Shown here one piece after another: positions 17,222 to 26,581 of a DNA stretch of 64,000 nt. Made by a program: the position numbers and the translations under genes. Source of the stretch: JAPPHA01 sp963664045 (GTDB lineage: Bacteria > Pseudomonadota > Alphaproteobacteria > Rhodobacterales > Rhodobacteraceae); contig CAXXGT010000007.1 in NCBI GenBank assembly GCA_963664045.2, forward strand, positions 62,001 to 126,000. Direction: 5' to 3'. How positions within the stretch are numbered: the first letter of the stretch is position 1; each line of letters opens with the position of its first letter. Below the pieces are notes generated by a model. It made no database searches, was not told where the DNA came from, and saw nothing but the letters and a program-made list of their open reading frames with translations.

Positions 17222-18337
17222 CTGCCCAGCGGCGGCGAAAACCGCCGTGACGTTCCACAGCCGCACCATTGAATGCGCTGCCTTCTGCCGCATGATTTCC
17301 ACCGGGACCGGTCGCGTCCAAATGTCGTTGGCCACGATCACGACGATGGCTCCGGGTGAAATTGCCGACATGATCCATGCGGCCGGCGAAAACGCTTCGA
17401 AGCAGATCAACCAGTGGATTGGTCGGCCGTTCCAGGAGATGTGCCTGATCTCACCGGCTCCCATTTCCCATCCTCCAGGGATCCCCGGCAGACCGAAACG
17501 CCGCTCATGAATTGCTTCCGGAACACAGCGCTCCGGGCGAAATTCATGAATGGCAGATCGGTGGTTTCGTTCCAGAACGCCGGCATACAGCAGGACATCA
17601 TGGCGTTCGGCGTATTCGCACCACCGCTCCAGTGCCCCGGGTTCACGTTGATCAATGACATTTTCCCCCATGATCACCACGTCTCCCTGGATGGGTTGCA
17701 ACGTCTTCATCAGAGTCAGATCCCGCCTTGCCGAGGTCAGGGCCGGTGGCGACGTGACGGATTTCTCCACAAAGCCGCTCGGCGGGGCAGGGGTGTATGT
17801 GGCCCAGGCCATGGCCGCGAGACTGGCGGTGATGGCTGCCACCAGAACTTGTGCCCGGATCGTCGCTGCAGCGCTCAGGCCGCCCAGTATCAGGATCGTC
17901 AGTGCCAAGCCGCCGAAGCCGGTGCCGGGCCAGAGGTCACCCACCGCCAGGGCCACGGAACCGATATGCCAGGGCAACAGCATGGTGAGTGCCACGGCCA
18001 CGCCTGTATTCAGCCGGGCGAACACTGCCGCCGTTACGAGCCACCAACCCAACAGTAGAATTGCCGTGCCAATGCCGCCGTCGCCAAGATTCCAGAGGCC
18101 AACGGCCGCGGGGAGGGCAGGGGCAGCATGCCAACCGAGTGCGATCGCGAACCGTCGCATGGATCGTTTGGAAATCGCGATTGGTAAAAAACCTGCCAAG
18201 GCAAGGCCAAGCGGCACTCCAGGCGCGTAACATCCAAGGGCGGCAATTCCGAAGCCGAACCCGGCCGCAAAACAGTCAATCCGTGCGGTACGGGTCCACC
18301 GCGAACCGGACCACGACCGACTCGCCAAGCGCGTCAT
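17171..18337 (-). CDS. traB: TraB-like apolipoprotein N-acyltransferase/nitrilase-fold transfer protein
   Basis: Several membrane segments fill the first half (FAAGFGFGIAALGCYAPGV, GLALTILILGGLSAAATI). A carbon-nitrogen hydrolase domain follows, with Glu in VVIMGENVID and the nucleophile Cys in HWLICFEAF. This architecture matches Lnt and the TraB proteins of Ti plasmids. The start is uncertain: ATG 18337 overlaps the muramidase gene, and the frame is open to 18385. The stop lies inside the end of traF on the other strand. The likely role is envelope modification supporting transfer; it is probably the last gene of the minus-strand transfer operon. Confidence 0.75.
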   Translation of the reverse strand: MTRLASRSWSGSRWTRTARIDCFAAGFGFGIAALGCYAPGVPLGLALAGFLPIAISKRSMRRFAIALGWHAAPALPAAVGLWNLGDGGIGTAILLLGWWLVTAAVFARLNTGVAVALTMLLPWHIGSVALAVGDLWPGTGFGGLALTILILGGLSAAATIRAQVLVAAITASLAAMAWATYTPAPPSGFVEKSVTSPPALTSARRDLTLMKTLQPIQGDVVIMGENVIDQREPGALERWCEYAERHDVLLYAGVLERNHRSAIHEFRPERCVPEAIHERRFGLPGIPGGWEMGAGEIRHISWNGRPIHWLICFEAFSPAAWIMSAISPGAIVVIVANDIWTRPVPVEIMRQKAAHSMVRLWNVTAVFAAAGQSVAVYENRPPPSPNQG

Positions 18338-19019
18338 TCTGGCGGGCCTCCTCGACCTTTCTCTCGATTGCGCCCCGCACTTCACGATACCGAATGGATG
18401 CTCGCGGCAGGTCTACAGCCACAAGAGTCCTGCCTGAAGGCTGCGGGGATCGATCGTCACCTTCGAGAAACGCAAGAACGTCAGCCGCCGACACCAGGGC
18501 GCGATTGCCAGCGGTCCCGTGCCATGCTGAACGGCCCGAAGCGGGTCCACTGACGAGAGGCAGGGCTGCCCAGGTCCTGGCCAGGCAGTTCGCGAATGCG
18601 TGTATCTGGCTGGTTCCGTAACCGCATTCATCCAGGAGCAGTTGCCCCAATCTGTCCTGCATTGCCGGGTCAAACCGTTGCTCCGGATCGATCCCGTATC
18701 TCTCGACGAGCTTTGCCAGGGTGCCGTGGATGATCTGGTAACGCCCGGCGGCCGTCGATACCGCTCTCGGTCGGATCCGCTTCTGCCAGGCCAGGACTTC
18801 CCGAATTGTCATGGCGGTGAGCGGTCGCGGCGGTGATTCCGGAACGGCCGCGTGGGCCTGGTCGTACCCGCCCGGCGCTTCGTACCGCGCGATGAAATCC
18901 AGTATTGCCGCTTTCGAAGGCAGTTCGGCCGCAGCGACCAGCGGTGCAATCCAGACGGCCATGAGGGTGGCGCCAACCAGGTTCCGCCATCTCAGCCGGA
19001 TTTGTAAGGCGCCAACCAC
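18276..19019 (-). CDS. Exported muramidase-like protein of the transfer system (VirB1 role)
   Basis: The 247-residue protein begins with a signal peptide (RWRNLVGATLMAVWIAPLVAAAEL). Its body resembles phage-type muramidases: TAMTIREVLAWQKR, the substrate-groove motif STAAGRYQIIHGTL, and RFDPAMQDRLGQLLLDE. It would open peptidoglycan for the secretion channel, as VirB1-type enzymes do. The GTG at 19019 is used; the start overlaps trbI by 28 bp and the end overlaps traB. Confidence 0.72.
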   Translation of the reverse strand: MVGALQIRLRWRNLVGATLMAVWIAPLVAAAELPSKAAILDFIARYEAPGGYDQAHAAVPESPPRPLTAMTIREVLAWQKRIRPRAVSTAAGRYQIIHGTLAKLVERYGIDPEQRFDPAMQDRLGQLLLDECGYGTSQIHAFANCLARTWAALPLVSGPASGRSAWHGTAGNRALVSAADVLAFLEGDDRSPQPSGRTLVAVDLPRASIRYREVRGAIERKVEEARQNDALGESVVVRFAVDPYRTD

Positions 19020-20077
19020 AGGTCTTGTTCCAAAACCACGTTCATCCGCGTCCCGGCCGGGATTCGGAACGTTGGCGCGGCATTCAAATCGCGCTCGAGC
19101 ATGCGCTCGGTCACGGTTTGCGCAGTGTCACCGGCGGCACTGTTGAGCGCTTTGGCCAATTGATCCTCGCTGGGGTCTTCCCGAGTTGCCAGGTTGGTGA
19201 TCAGGTTGATTGCGAACGCGGCTCCGAGCGTCCGCCAGAACCGCGACTTTCTCCGTCCCTCGATGCCGGCGATACCGCTGAGATCGGCAGCAGGCGCATC
19301 GGCCAGTTGCACCGTGCTTCCGTCCGGTCTCTGGAGGGCGCGCCAGTACACGAACAGCCTCTCGGCGTGCACGTTCGTGTTGTCGCTGTAGGTGCCGATG
19401 AGCAGGGACCCCGGCGGAATCAGTATGCGGGTTCCGGAAGTGCTGTCCCTGACAGGGGCCGTTACCTGTGCGCGGGCCAATCCGGGGAGTCCGGAATCGA
19501 TCGTCGTGATCAATGACACCGGAATCACCGTGCCGGCCAACAGGGCCTCTTCCTTCGCTGGAGTGCCGTCCAGGTCGCGGGCGTCAGGTGGGGTAGGGGA
19601 GGGCACGCTGCTGCCGGTCAAGGGAAGAGCGGGTTCTCCTGTTGGGTCGGGCGGTGCGGTGTCCGGACTTGCGGCTGCCAATGCATGGAGACTCTGTCCA
19701 AGCGGCGCGTATTCTGCCTGCCGGGCGAGCTCGGCAAGCTGTTGTCGTTCCTCTTCGATTCGCCGGCGGATTTCTGCCAGCTCGCGCGCCGCATCGGGGT
19801 CCTCCGCTGTCTTTGTTCCGTCCAGGTCCTGTTCCTGTCCGGGCTGGCCGTTGTCCTGATTCTGCCCGAGAAGCTTGTTGCCGGCTTCAGTGATCGCCTC
19901 GGCGGTTTCCTGGTCGGTCGACGTATCGATATCGGTACCGGGCGTACGCCCTGCCTGGTCTCCGGGCAGGCCTTTCAAGGCCCACCAGCCCAGGAACACT
20001 GCGGCCACGACGACGATGGCAGCCACGGCCGTGTTCGCAACAGCCTTTCGGTCGACGCCGCCGAGCTTACCCGCCAT
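18992..20077 (-). CDS. trbI: VirB10/TrbI channel protein
   Basis: The 361-residue protein has a short cytoplasmic start, one membrane helix (AVAAIVVVAAVFLGWWAL), a long Pro/Asp/Glu-rich periplasmic linker with a coiled-coil stretch (IRRRIEEERQQLAELARQAE), and a VirB10 C-terminal domain (LLAGTVIPVSLITTIDSGLP, GTRILIPPGSLLIGTY, FRIPAGTRMNVVLEQDLWL). VirB10 spans the envelope and gates the T4SS channel. It overlaps trbF by 11 bp. Confidence 0.92.
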   Translation of the reverse strand: MAGKLGGVDRKAVANTAVAAIVVVAAVFLGWWALKGLPGDQAGRTPGTDIDTSTDQETAEAITEAGNKLLGQNQDNGQPGQEQDLDGTKTAEDPDAARELAEIRRRIEEERQQLAELARQAEYAPLGQSLHALAAASPDTAPPDPTGEPALPLTGSSVPSPTPPDARDLDGTPAKEEALLAGTVIPVSLITTIDSGLPGLARAQVTAPVRDSTSGTRILIPPGSLLIGTYSDNTNVHAERLFVYWRALQRPDGSTVQLADAPAADLSGIAGIEGRRKSRFWRTLGAAFAINLITNLATREDPSEDQLAKALNSAAGDTAQTVTERMLERDLNAAPTFRIPAGTRMNVVLEQDLWLAPYKSG

Positions 20078-20762
20078 CGGTTCGGACCTTCTGAATATCG
20101 ATGTTCTCGATCATCAGCCCCAGGGGGTTTGCCTCGAGCTCTTCGCGGCCAACGCTTGCCTGCGGACCGAGGACGAGCACCGCGATGTAGCGTTCCTCGC
20201 TCAGGATCTCGCCGGTTTCGCGCGCACTCACCCGTTCATCCCACTCGACCCGCCAGCTGGATCCGCCGGCATAAGTGACCGACGTCACGGTGATGGCCAC
20301 GGTTTCACGATCCCAGCGTACAACCGGGTTGGTTTCCGCGGCTCCATATGCCTCGGTCAGTCGGTGATACGCCGGGCTGGATGCGGGCATGAATCGATAG
20401 AGGCGGTGGAGGTTGCGCTCAAGGATGGCGCGGTCCGCGGGGATCGACCGCGCCCGCTCAACGAATGTCTGCAGTTCACGCTTGACGACGCCGGTTGGCC
20501 ACTCTTCGATCGTTGCGGGCTGCGGCAGTGCCTCGGCTCGTCCGAGGTCATCCACCCGGACCAGGTAGGGCACGTATTCGCTCTGGCTTGCGGCCCATAT
20601 GCCGAAACCCAGCCCGACGCCGCCCACAAGGAGGCCGGCCAGACCCATCCAGAAGAACCTTTGCGCAGTCGCCGCGTGGAACGCGAACCGTTCATCCCAT
20701 TCGCGTTGGGCCACGATATAGGGATTGGCAGCCTCGGCGGCTTTTGGCGTGTCGGCGCTCAT
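20067..20762 (-). CDS. trbF: VirB8/TrbF inner-membrane protein
   Basis: The 231-residue protein begins NPYIVAQREWDERF, typical of TrbF, has one membrane helix (MGLAGLLVGGVGLGFGIWAA) and a VirB8-like periplasmic domain starting with YVPYLVRVDDLGRA. VirB8 proteins dimerise in the periplasm and help assemble the T4SS. It lies between trbL and trbI in the order of the minus operon. Confidence 0.9.
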   Translation of the reverse strand: MSADTPKAAEAANPYIVAQREWDERFAFHAATAQRFFWMGLAGLLVGGVGLGFGIWAASQSEYVPYLVRVDDLGRAEALPQPATIEEWPTGVVKRELQTFVERARSIPADRAILERNLHRLYRFMPASSPAYHRLTEAYGAAETNPVVRWDRETVAITVTSVTYAGGSSWRVEWDERVSARETGEILSEERYIAVLVLGPQASVGREELEANPLGLMIENIDIQKVRTDGG

Positions 20763-20765
20763 CGC

Positions 20766-21929
20766 CTATTTCCGGTCGCGGTTCAGGTATTTGAGCACGT
20801 CCCGTGCGGCCTGACGATGTGGCCCGTCACCGGAGAGTCCGGACACCGCACCTCCAGCCGCGCCGGCGGCGCTTCCCTTGAGAACGGGAGCTGCCTTCGT
20901 CAACGCTTTTCCGATTCCGCCCGTACCAGCGCTCACGGCCGAGTCCATCATGCCGCTGGATCCGGCCTGACGGCCGGCCAGGATGCCACCCCGAACACCG
21001 CCGTAAGCGGCCCCTCCAGCGGTCATCCCGGCTGTCATCATTGCCCGCCCGGTCATGGCCGCGCTGAAACTGCCGCCAATCGATGCGGCAGCGTTGGCCC
21101 CACCGCCGAACAGGCCCTCGACGGCCGATGGCAGTTGCAGGAGCAGCACCAGTCCGACGACCTGGACGATCAGCAGCTGCAGCGCCGTGAACAGGTCGGG
21201 GCTGGCGAGCTGGAAAGCCGTCTCGAGCGTTGCCATCACCATCCCGTTCACGATCAGCAGGGTGAGGAGTTTGAACGCCTTTCCGATCAACATGCGGATG
21301 TAGTTCACGGCGATGTCGCGGGTGGATTCGAGGCCGCCGAACCCGAGACCGAGCAGGCCGGCCACCGCCATCAGGTAGAGTTCGGCGTAGACGAGAATGA
21401 TCATTGCGGCCATTGCCGCCGCCGTGATCACCACCGCGAGGCCGACGAGCACCAGTCCGATCGAATACCCCGGGCTGAGGACCGAGAGTTCTCCCAGTAC
21501 CTGGCCCACCATGTCGAGTGCCTGCGACAGGACCCGGGATGGCGATGGCTCGGTCGTGACGCCTCCCACGCCGGCCACCGCCAGTGCACTGTCGATCGCG
21601 ATCTGCACGAGATCGGCGCCGTATTGCAAACAGACAAGGAAAACGCCGACCACGACCAGTCGCACGATCAGCTTGCCGAGGAGGGCCGCCATGGCCTCGC
21701 CTTGCAGGGTACCCTTGCCGAAGGTCCATGCAAACTCGATCGCGGCCATCGTGTACAGCAGCGTCACGGCGACATCGACGATGCCGCCCGTCATCCCCTG
21801 CGAGATGCGCTCCATCGTGCGGACCATCTGGTCGAGTTCGCCCGGGGAATCTTGTGCCCCGGCGATGCCGGGGACGAGAATCCCGAGCGGAATCCAGCAT
21901 GCGATGAGGCAGTTGGGATGCCCGTTCAT
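20766..21929 (-). CDS. trbL: VirB6/TrbL polytopic membrane protein
   Basis: The 387-residue protein has a signal-like start, then at least five hydrophobic helices (e.g. LVVVGVFLVCLQYGADLVQI, LVLVGLAVVITAAAMAAMII). The C-terminus is Gly/Ala-rich (GGAAYGGVRGGILAGRQAG). This matches TrbL of P-type conjugation systems, the inner-membrane pore component. ATGA overlap with trbJ upstream. Confidence 0.88.
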   Translation of the reverse strand: MNGHPNCLIACWIPLGILVPGIAGAQDSPGELDQMVRTMERISQGMTGGIVDVAVTLLYTMAAIEFAWTFGKGTLQGEAMAALLGKLIVRLVVVGVFLVCLQYGADLVQIAIDSALAVAGVGGVTTEPSPSRVLSQALDMVGQVLGELSVLSPGYSIGLVLVGLAVVITAAAMAAMIILVYAELYLMAVAGLLGLGFGGLESTRDIAVNYIRMLIGKAFKLLTLLIVNGMVMATLETAFQLASPDLFTALQLLIVQVVGLVLLLQLPSAVEGLFGGGANAAASIGGSFSAAMTGRAMMTAGMTAGGAAYGGVRGGILAGRQAGSSGMMDSAVSAGTGGIGKALTKAAPVLKGSAAGAAGGAVSGLSGDGPHRQAARDVLKYLNRDRK

Positions 21930-22753
21930 TGTTCGAGCCCCAACAGTTCGTGCATTCCCGTTCCGTCGCTGACTCCCTGCCGGCCGCCTTCGAGCGTATC
22001 GTGAAAGCGACGGTCGATGGCGCGCTTGACGTCCTGTTCGGCAAGCACCCGAGACCAGGCAATCGCGGTGGTTTCGGCCTGGGATGCCGTCAGCGCCCGC
22101 AGGTCCAGGGTCTGGCGCGCGAGACTGCCCGCGAGTTCATTTGCGACCTCCAGTGCCGCGAGGTTGCCGTCCGCCTGATCTGCACGGCCGGCCAGCGCAT
22201 CGAGAAGCCGGGCCTCCGTCTCGACATCCTCGATTGTCATGCCGGATTGCTGCAGGTTCGCTGTCAGGGCGGATGACCACCGGTCCTGCCAGTCCGTGTA
22301 GCGATCGGCGTAGTTGTTCTTCGAGTAGGTGTGCTGCTCGAAGAGCGGATCACGGATCAGTCCGGAGCGGAGAAACATGTCAAGCTGCCGTCCGGACCCG
22401 GCCAGGGCGCCTGCCTGGATGTACAGCTGGCGGAGCCTGAGCACCGGTTCCAGGCTTTGCCGATGGAAACTTCCGGGCAATCTCTCCGTATTTTGCACCA
22501 TGTTCCGGTAGGCGAGAATCTGGGTCTGGAGTTGCTCGACCTCTGTGGCGAGGTTTTCGGTGGAGACGGATAGTTGGGACGCCTCCAGCGATGTCAGATT
22601 CGCGAGCTCGGCATTGTTGGCGAGTTGCGTCCATTCCGTCGCGACGCCGGCGAGGCCTCCCGCGCGGACTGCTGTCCATGGCGATGCGGAAATCGTGATG
22701 GCCACGATGGCAGTTGCCGTCTTGAAGATCCCGGGGCGGAGGAGAGTGTTCAT
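21926..22753 (-). CDS. trbJ: VirB5/TrbJ minor pilin-type protein
   Basis: The 275-residue protein has a cleavable signal (FKTATAIVAITISASPWTAV) followed by a mostly helical body with TrbJ-like segments (ATEVEQLQTQILAYRNMVQN, YADRYTDWQDRWSSAL). TrbJ/VirB5 proteins sit at the pilus tip. It overlaps trbE and trbL by 4 bp each. Confidence 0.87.
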   Translation of the reverse strand: MNTLLRPGIFKTATAIVAITISASPWTAVRAGGLAGVATEWTQLANNAELANLTSLEASQLSVSTENLATEVEQLQTQILAYRNMVQNTERLPGSFHRQSLEPVLRLRQLYIQAGALAGSGRQLDMFLRSGLIRDPLFEQHTYSKNNYADRYTDWQDRWSSALTANLQQSGMTIEDVETEARLLDALAGRADQADGNLAALEVANELAGSLARQTLDLRALTASQAETTAIAWSRVLAEQDVKRAIDRRFHDTLEGGRQGVSDGTGMHELLGLEQ

Positions 22754-25101
22754 TCGGCGAGTCTCCTGACCAGGTCGTCTTTCCAGAAATCCGGATTCCT
22801 GGTGACGGCGACTTCAGCCGCGGTTGCATCCGCGATCGACGTGCTGCCCAGCAATCCGAGGGCCGCCGGTCCCAACAGAAAGTCCACGACACGGCGGCCT
22901 TCCGGCTTGACGACGTAGTAATGCTGCTTGGGCTGCATCGCCGCGATGATCTCGATCATTTCCTCGGTGGCTCCGAGGCTGCCGTACTGGTCGCGGCTTG
23001 CACGGGTGCGTGCCGCCGGATTCGGCAGGTAGATCTTGGTCGGGCAATTCTCGACCAGCGCCGGAGTGATCTCGCTGGAAGTGGCATCCGCCACCGATTG
23101 CGTTGCGAGGACAACGGAAGCGTTGGCCTTGCGCAGTTCCTTGAGCCAGCTCCGGATGCGGCTGGCGAACAGGTCGTGGCCGAGAAACGCCCAGGCTTCG
23201 TCGAGGATGATCAGTGTCGGTCGGCCGTCGAGCGCGTGCTCCACCATTCGGAACAGGTAATCGAGCGCAAGCACCGCAATTCCCGGGCCGGCGGAGAACA
23301 GGTCCTCGGTTTCGAACACCGTCCAGTTGGACAATCGGATGGCGTCGTCCCGGGCGTCGAAGATGCCTGTGTGATGGCCGTTCACATACGGCTCCACCGC
23401 CTGTCTGACCGCGTCCGATTGCACGAATGCGCATGCGTCGGCCAGGGTATGACCGGGTTCCAGCAGCCGCACCGTTTCGCGGATTTCCTTGCGGATTGCG
23501 GGCGCGCGGTTCTCCCCGGCTTCCTCGACCATGGCGATCAGCCAGTCCTCGAGGTGCGCCCGGCCGCATGCGAGCAGCCCGTCGACCGGCGCCAGCGCCT
23601 CACCGTCCTGGCCGAGGGGGATGAAGGCTCCTCCCAGTGCCGCCGTCAGGTAGCGGACCGATCTCTTCTTGTCGAAAAACACGACGCGGGCATTCGGATA
23701 TTTCATGAAACTGGCTGCAAAGAGCCCGAGGAGGACCGACTTGCCGGCTCCGGTCGGCCCGAACACGAGCGTGTGTCCGACGCCCTCCGAGTGCAGGTTG
23801 AAGAAATACGGCTCCCCGGAGATGGCTCGTCCCACGACGAGCGGGGGCGAGTTCTTCGGAAACTCCTGGCAATTCACCGTCGGATCGCCCTGCCAGATCG
23901 TGCTCATCGGGATCAGGTCGGCAAAATTCATGCTCGAGAGAATCGGGCGGCGGGGATTGTTGCGCGGGTGGCCCGGAAGGCGCCCGAGGAACGCTTCCAG
24001 GGCATTGACGGTTTCCACGCGGGCCTCGAATCCGTGTTCCAACAGGGCTTCCGTCACGCTGCGGGCGGCAGCGACCACCTCGTCCTTCGGAACGCCTTCA
24101 GCCCCGAACAGCGTCACCGTGCTGTTCATCACGCCGTAGGAGAGATCGCCGGCGTTGATCTCGGCCAGACCCTGCTCGGTATCCGCCTCCATCGCGGCCG
24201 CGTGCGTATCCACGGGTGCGTCGCTGACCGCCAGTGCCTGGGCCGCGAGCGACCGCTTGCCCTGTGACCAGAAGCGCCGGCGGCGGTGCAACTCCGTCCG
24301 GCCGCGGATTCGTCCGAGGCAGATGAACCGGCTCGTCCATTGATAGTCGAACCCGAAACCCTGCAGAACTTCCAGCGCGCCTGGTTCGGTATAGGGAGGG
24401 TATCCGTCGACGGCGACGACGGCCGCCCAGCGGCCGTTGATGCGGAATATGTCGTCGAGGTCGTCCTGCTGCCAGTTCGGTGAAATCAAGACGTCCAGAT
24501 AGAACCATTCGAGGCCGGTCGGGCACCGTGGCCGCATGAACCGGCCGCTGACGCTGGTGGCGAGATGCCCGACGAGTTCGTCGGTCAGGCCTGTCCCGCC
24601 GTTTGCCAGCGGATGCGTCCGGCTTCTGAGGCGCCGCAAACTGTAGATGCCGCTGAAACGGGTCTCGACCGTGGCGCACCGCTCTTCAAAGGCGTCGATC
24701 TGCTCTCCAGCTGGCTTGGTGCGGTTTGATGCCGAGGCCTGAAATGACAGGTGGATGACGTTGTCGAACAGCGCGCCCCCGGTCTCGAGCATGCTGCGGC
24801 GTTCCATCTGCAGCACCTTCAACGCTTCGGTGCTGAACTCCTCCTCGTGCCCGAGATATCCGCGGACCGGTCTCCGCCGGAAATCGATCCAGAACGCACA
24901 CCCGTCGCCAAATCCGGTCAGGGCCTGCGACATCCGGTCGGTGAGGTGTTGCCTTTCTTCCGGTGCGAGGCTCTCCGTATCGCGCCCCCTGACTTCCCAA
25001 GCCGCGAGCATCGACCCGTCCTTGCAAACGACGACGCCCGGTGCGACGGCGGCTCCCCAGTTCAACAGGTCCGAAAACGTCTGTCGTGCCCGGGCCAGCA
25101 T
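22750..25101 (-). CDS. trbE: VirB4/TrbE secretion ATPase
   Basis: The 783-residue protein has the CagE/TrbE/VirB4 N-terminal domain (TFSDLLNWGAAVAPGVVVCK) and a C-terminal ATPase with Walker A FGPTGAGKSVLLG (about residue 445) and Walker B LIILDEAWAFLG (about 630). A RecA-type ATQSVADATSS segment follows. It powers pilus assembly and substrate transfer at the inner membrane. It overlaps trbJ and begins one base after the secretin-like gene ends. Confidence 0.94.
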   Translation of the reverse strand: MLARARQTFSDLLNWGAAVAPGVVVCKDGSMLAAWEVRGRDTESLAPEERQHLTDRMSQALTGFGDGCAFWIDFRRRPVRGYLGHEEEFSTEALKVLQMERRSMLETGGALFDNVIHLSFQASASNRTKPAGEQIDAFEERCATVETRFSGIYSLRRLRSRTHPLANGGTGLTDELVGHLATSVSGRFMRPRCPTGLEWFYLDVLISPNWQQDDLDDIFRINGRWAAVVAVDGYPPYTEPGALEVLQGFGFDYQWTSRFICLGRIRGRTELHRRRRFWSQGKRSLAAQALAVSDAPVDTHAAAMEADTEQGLAEINAGDLSYGVMNSTVTLFGAEGVPKDEVVAAARSVTEALLEHGFEARVETVNALEAFLGRLPGHPRNNPRRPILSSMNFADLIPMSTIWQGDPTVNCQEFPKNSPPLVVGRAISGEPYFFNLHSEGVGHTLVFGPTGAGKSVLLGLFAASFMKYPNARVVFFDKKRSVRYLTAALGGAFIPLGQDGEALAPVDGLLACGRAHLEDWLIAMVEEAGENRAPAIRKEIRETVRLLEPGHTLADACAFVQSDAVRQAVEPYVNGHHTGIFDARDDAIRLSNWTVFETEDLFSAGPGIAVLALDYLFRMVEHALDGRPTLIILDEAWAFLGHDLFASRIRSWLKELRKANASVVLATQSVADATSSEITPALVENCPTKIYLPNPAARTRASRDQYGSLGATEEMIEIIAAMQPKQHYYVVKPEGRRVVDFLLGPAALGLLGSTSIADATAAEVAVTRNPDFWKDDLVRRLAE

Positions 25102-25102
25102 G

Positions 25103-26581
25103 TCAGCTGCCGATGATGGTGGGGCGGACCAGGACGACCATCGACGTGCGGGCGACTTCGGCCTTGGCCGTGCCGCCGAGACCGAGGAACTCCGCGACCC
25201 CGGTGCCGCTTCGGTCCTTGCGCACCGTTTCCTGCTCGTACCCGCCGATCACCAGCGTTTCGCCGGGTGTCAGAACCACCGTGTATTCGAGGGATCGTTG
25301 ATCGGTTTTCGGCAACTGGACATCTCCGAAGGTGTCCAGGCTGTTGAGGCTGGCTTCGAGGATCCAGAGGCTCAACTGGATCTGTCCGGCCTTGGGGAGC
25401 AGCCGGGGCAACGCAAAAATCGACAACCCGGTATCGATCGTATCGACTTCGATCGTCAGCTTCGTGGAACCATCCTGCTCGTCCTCTCGCGTCGTCTCCC
25501 TGACGTAATTCTGCGTGGTCAGCAACGAAACGGGAGCCACGATGCCATTCTGGCCGATCGTGTTCGACAGGCGGTAGTCGACCACGTCCTTGTCGGTGGC
25601 GAGGGCCCGGAAGTTGATTGCCGAGCCGTCGAGCCGGCCTCCAACGATCGCGATATTGCCGACGCTGCCCGCGGCGACCAAACCACGTCCGAGGGTGATG
25701 TTTCCGTCTCCGAAGGCGCCCTGGAGGAATGTTCCGATCGCCCAGTCTTCGGTTTCGGTGGCGTCGAGGAAATACGTGGCGATCTCCAGGCCGATGCGGG
25801 TGCTGTACACCTCGGAATACTGGTCGATCACGCGGGCGGCGCTCCGTTGTACGCTGGGTGGCCCGAACACGGTGATCTTGCCGGTGTTCCTGGCGACCGC
25901 GACAGTCGCGGGCAGTGCCACGACCTGGTCCAGCGCCCTCTCGATTTCCGCCCAGGGATCCACGCTCAGGGACTGGCTGGCGCGGATCGTGGCCGAACTG
26001 GTCGTAACGCCGGCCATTTCGACGTCGAGTTTGCCGACTGTTGCGGGCAACGGAACGTCGTGGGTCACGCTGACCATGCGGTCGAAGCGAATGGCCGTTC
26101 CGTCAAAAGACCACGCAAGATCGAACTTGCTGCCGATCCGGTCCAGGATACCGGAGAGCGGCCCCCGGTAGGTCAGCGACATGGTTCCGGAAACGGGCAC
26201 TTCGACCACGCCCGAGGCAGTCGGATACCGTGTCCGTACCACCACGTCGAGGTCTGTGGCTCCGGTCAGGATTTCCTGGATCGTCGCTATTCCGGCGACG
26301 CTGGCCTGGATGTCCACGCCGAGCGGTTCTTCGAGTTCGTCGGGCAGCGGCTGTCCGCGGTCCGGGGCGCGTGCGCCGATGGGCCGCACCGGTGAAGCCC
26401 TGCCGCCGTAGAACGGTTGCTCCACCTCCACGACCCCGCCCCGCTGCCGTGCAACCAGCGATCCACGGTAGCGCTCGGCTTCCGCCGCCAGCGTATCGGA
26501 GCGCTGGTCGGCCTGCTCAAAAATCGAGCAGGCCGAGAGCGACAGGCTCACGCCGGCGGCGGTTGCGAGCGCCCGGATCAC
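25103..26581 (-). CDS. PilN-like lipoprotein secretin
   Basis: The 492-residue lipoprotein (lipobox SLSACS at the N-terminus) has secretin-type domains: an N-domain with a GATDLDVVVRTRYP segment, a middle N-type domain, and a C-terminal secretin core (NYVRETTREDEQDGSTKLTI, YTVVLTPGETLVIGGYEQE, TSMVVLVRPTIIG). It most resembles the PilN/BfpB secretins of type IVb pili. In a Trb-type operon it adds a second outer-membrane channel candidate beside VirB9/VirB10. It overlaps the LysM/TcpQ gene by 4 bp. Confidence 0.82.
   Translation of the reverse strand: MIRALATAAGVSLSLSACSIFEQADQRSDTLAAEAERYRGSLVARQRGGVVEVEQPFYGGRASPVRPIGARAPDRGQPLPDELEEPLGVDIQASVAGIATIQEILTGATDLDVVVRTRYPTASGVVEVPVSGTMSLTYRGPLSGILDRIGSKFDLAWSFDGTAIRFDRMVSVTHDVPLPATVGKLDVEMAGVTTSSATIRASQSLSVDPWAEIERALDQVVALPATVAVARNTGKITVFGPPSVQRSAARVIDQYSEVYSTRIGLEIATYFLDATETEDWAIGTFLQGAFGDGNITLGRGLVAAGSVGNIAIVGGRLDGSAINFRALATDKDVVDYRLSNTIGQNGIVAPVSLLTTQNYVRETTREDEQDGSTKLTIEVDTIDTGLSIFALPRLLPKAGQIQLSLWILEASLNSLDTFGDVQLPKTDQRSLEYTVVLTPGETLVIGGYEQETVRKDRSGTGVAEFLGLGGTAKAEVARTSMVVLVRPTIIGS

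Noticed and set aside
19875..22004. 709-codon open frame on the plus strand
   Set aside because: It is antisense to trbI, trbF and trbL, has no domain-like segment, and His/Gln/Arg-heavy composition typical of shadow frames in GC-rich genes.
24755..26395. 546-codon open frame on the plus strand
   Set aside because: It is antisense to trbE and the secretin gene, which have clear motifs on the minus strand.
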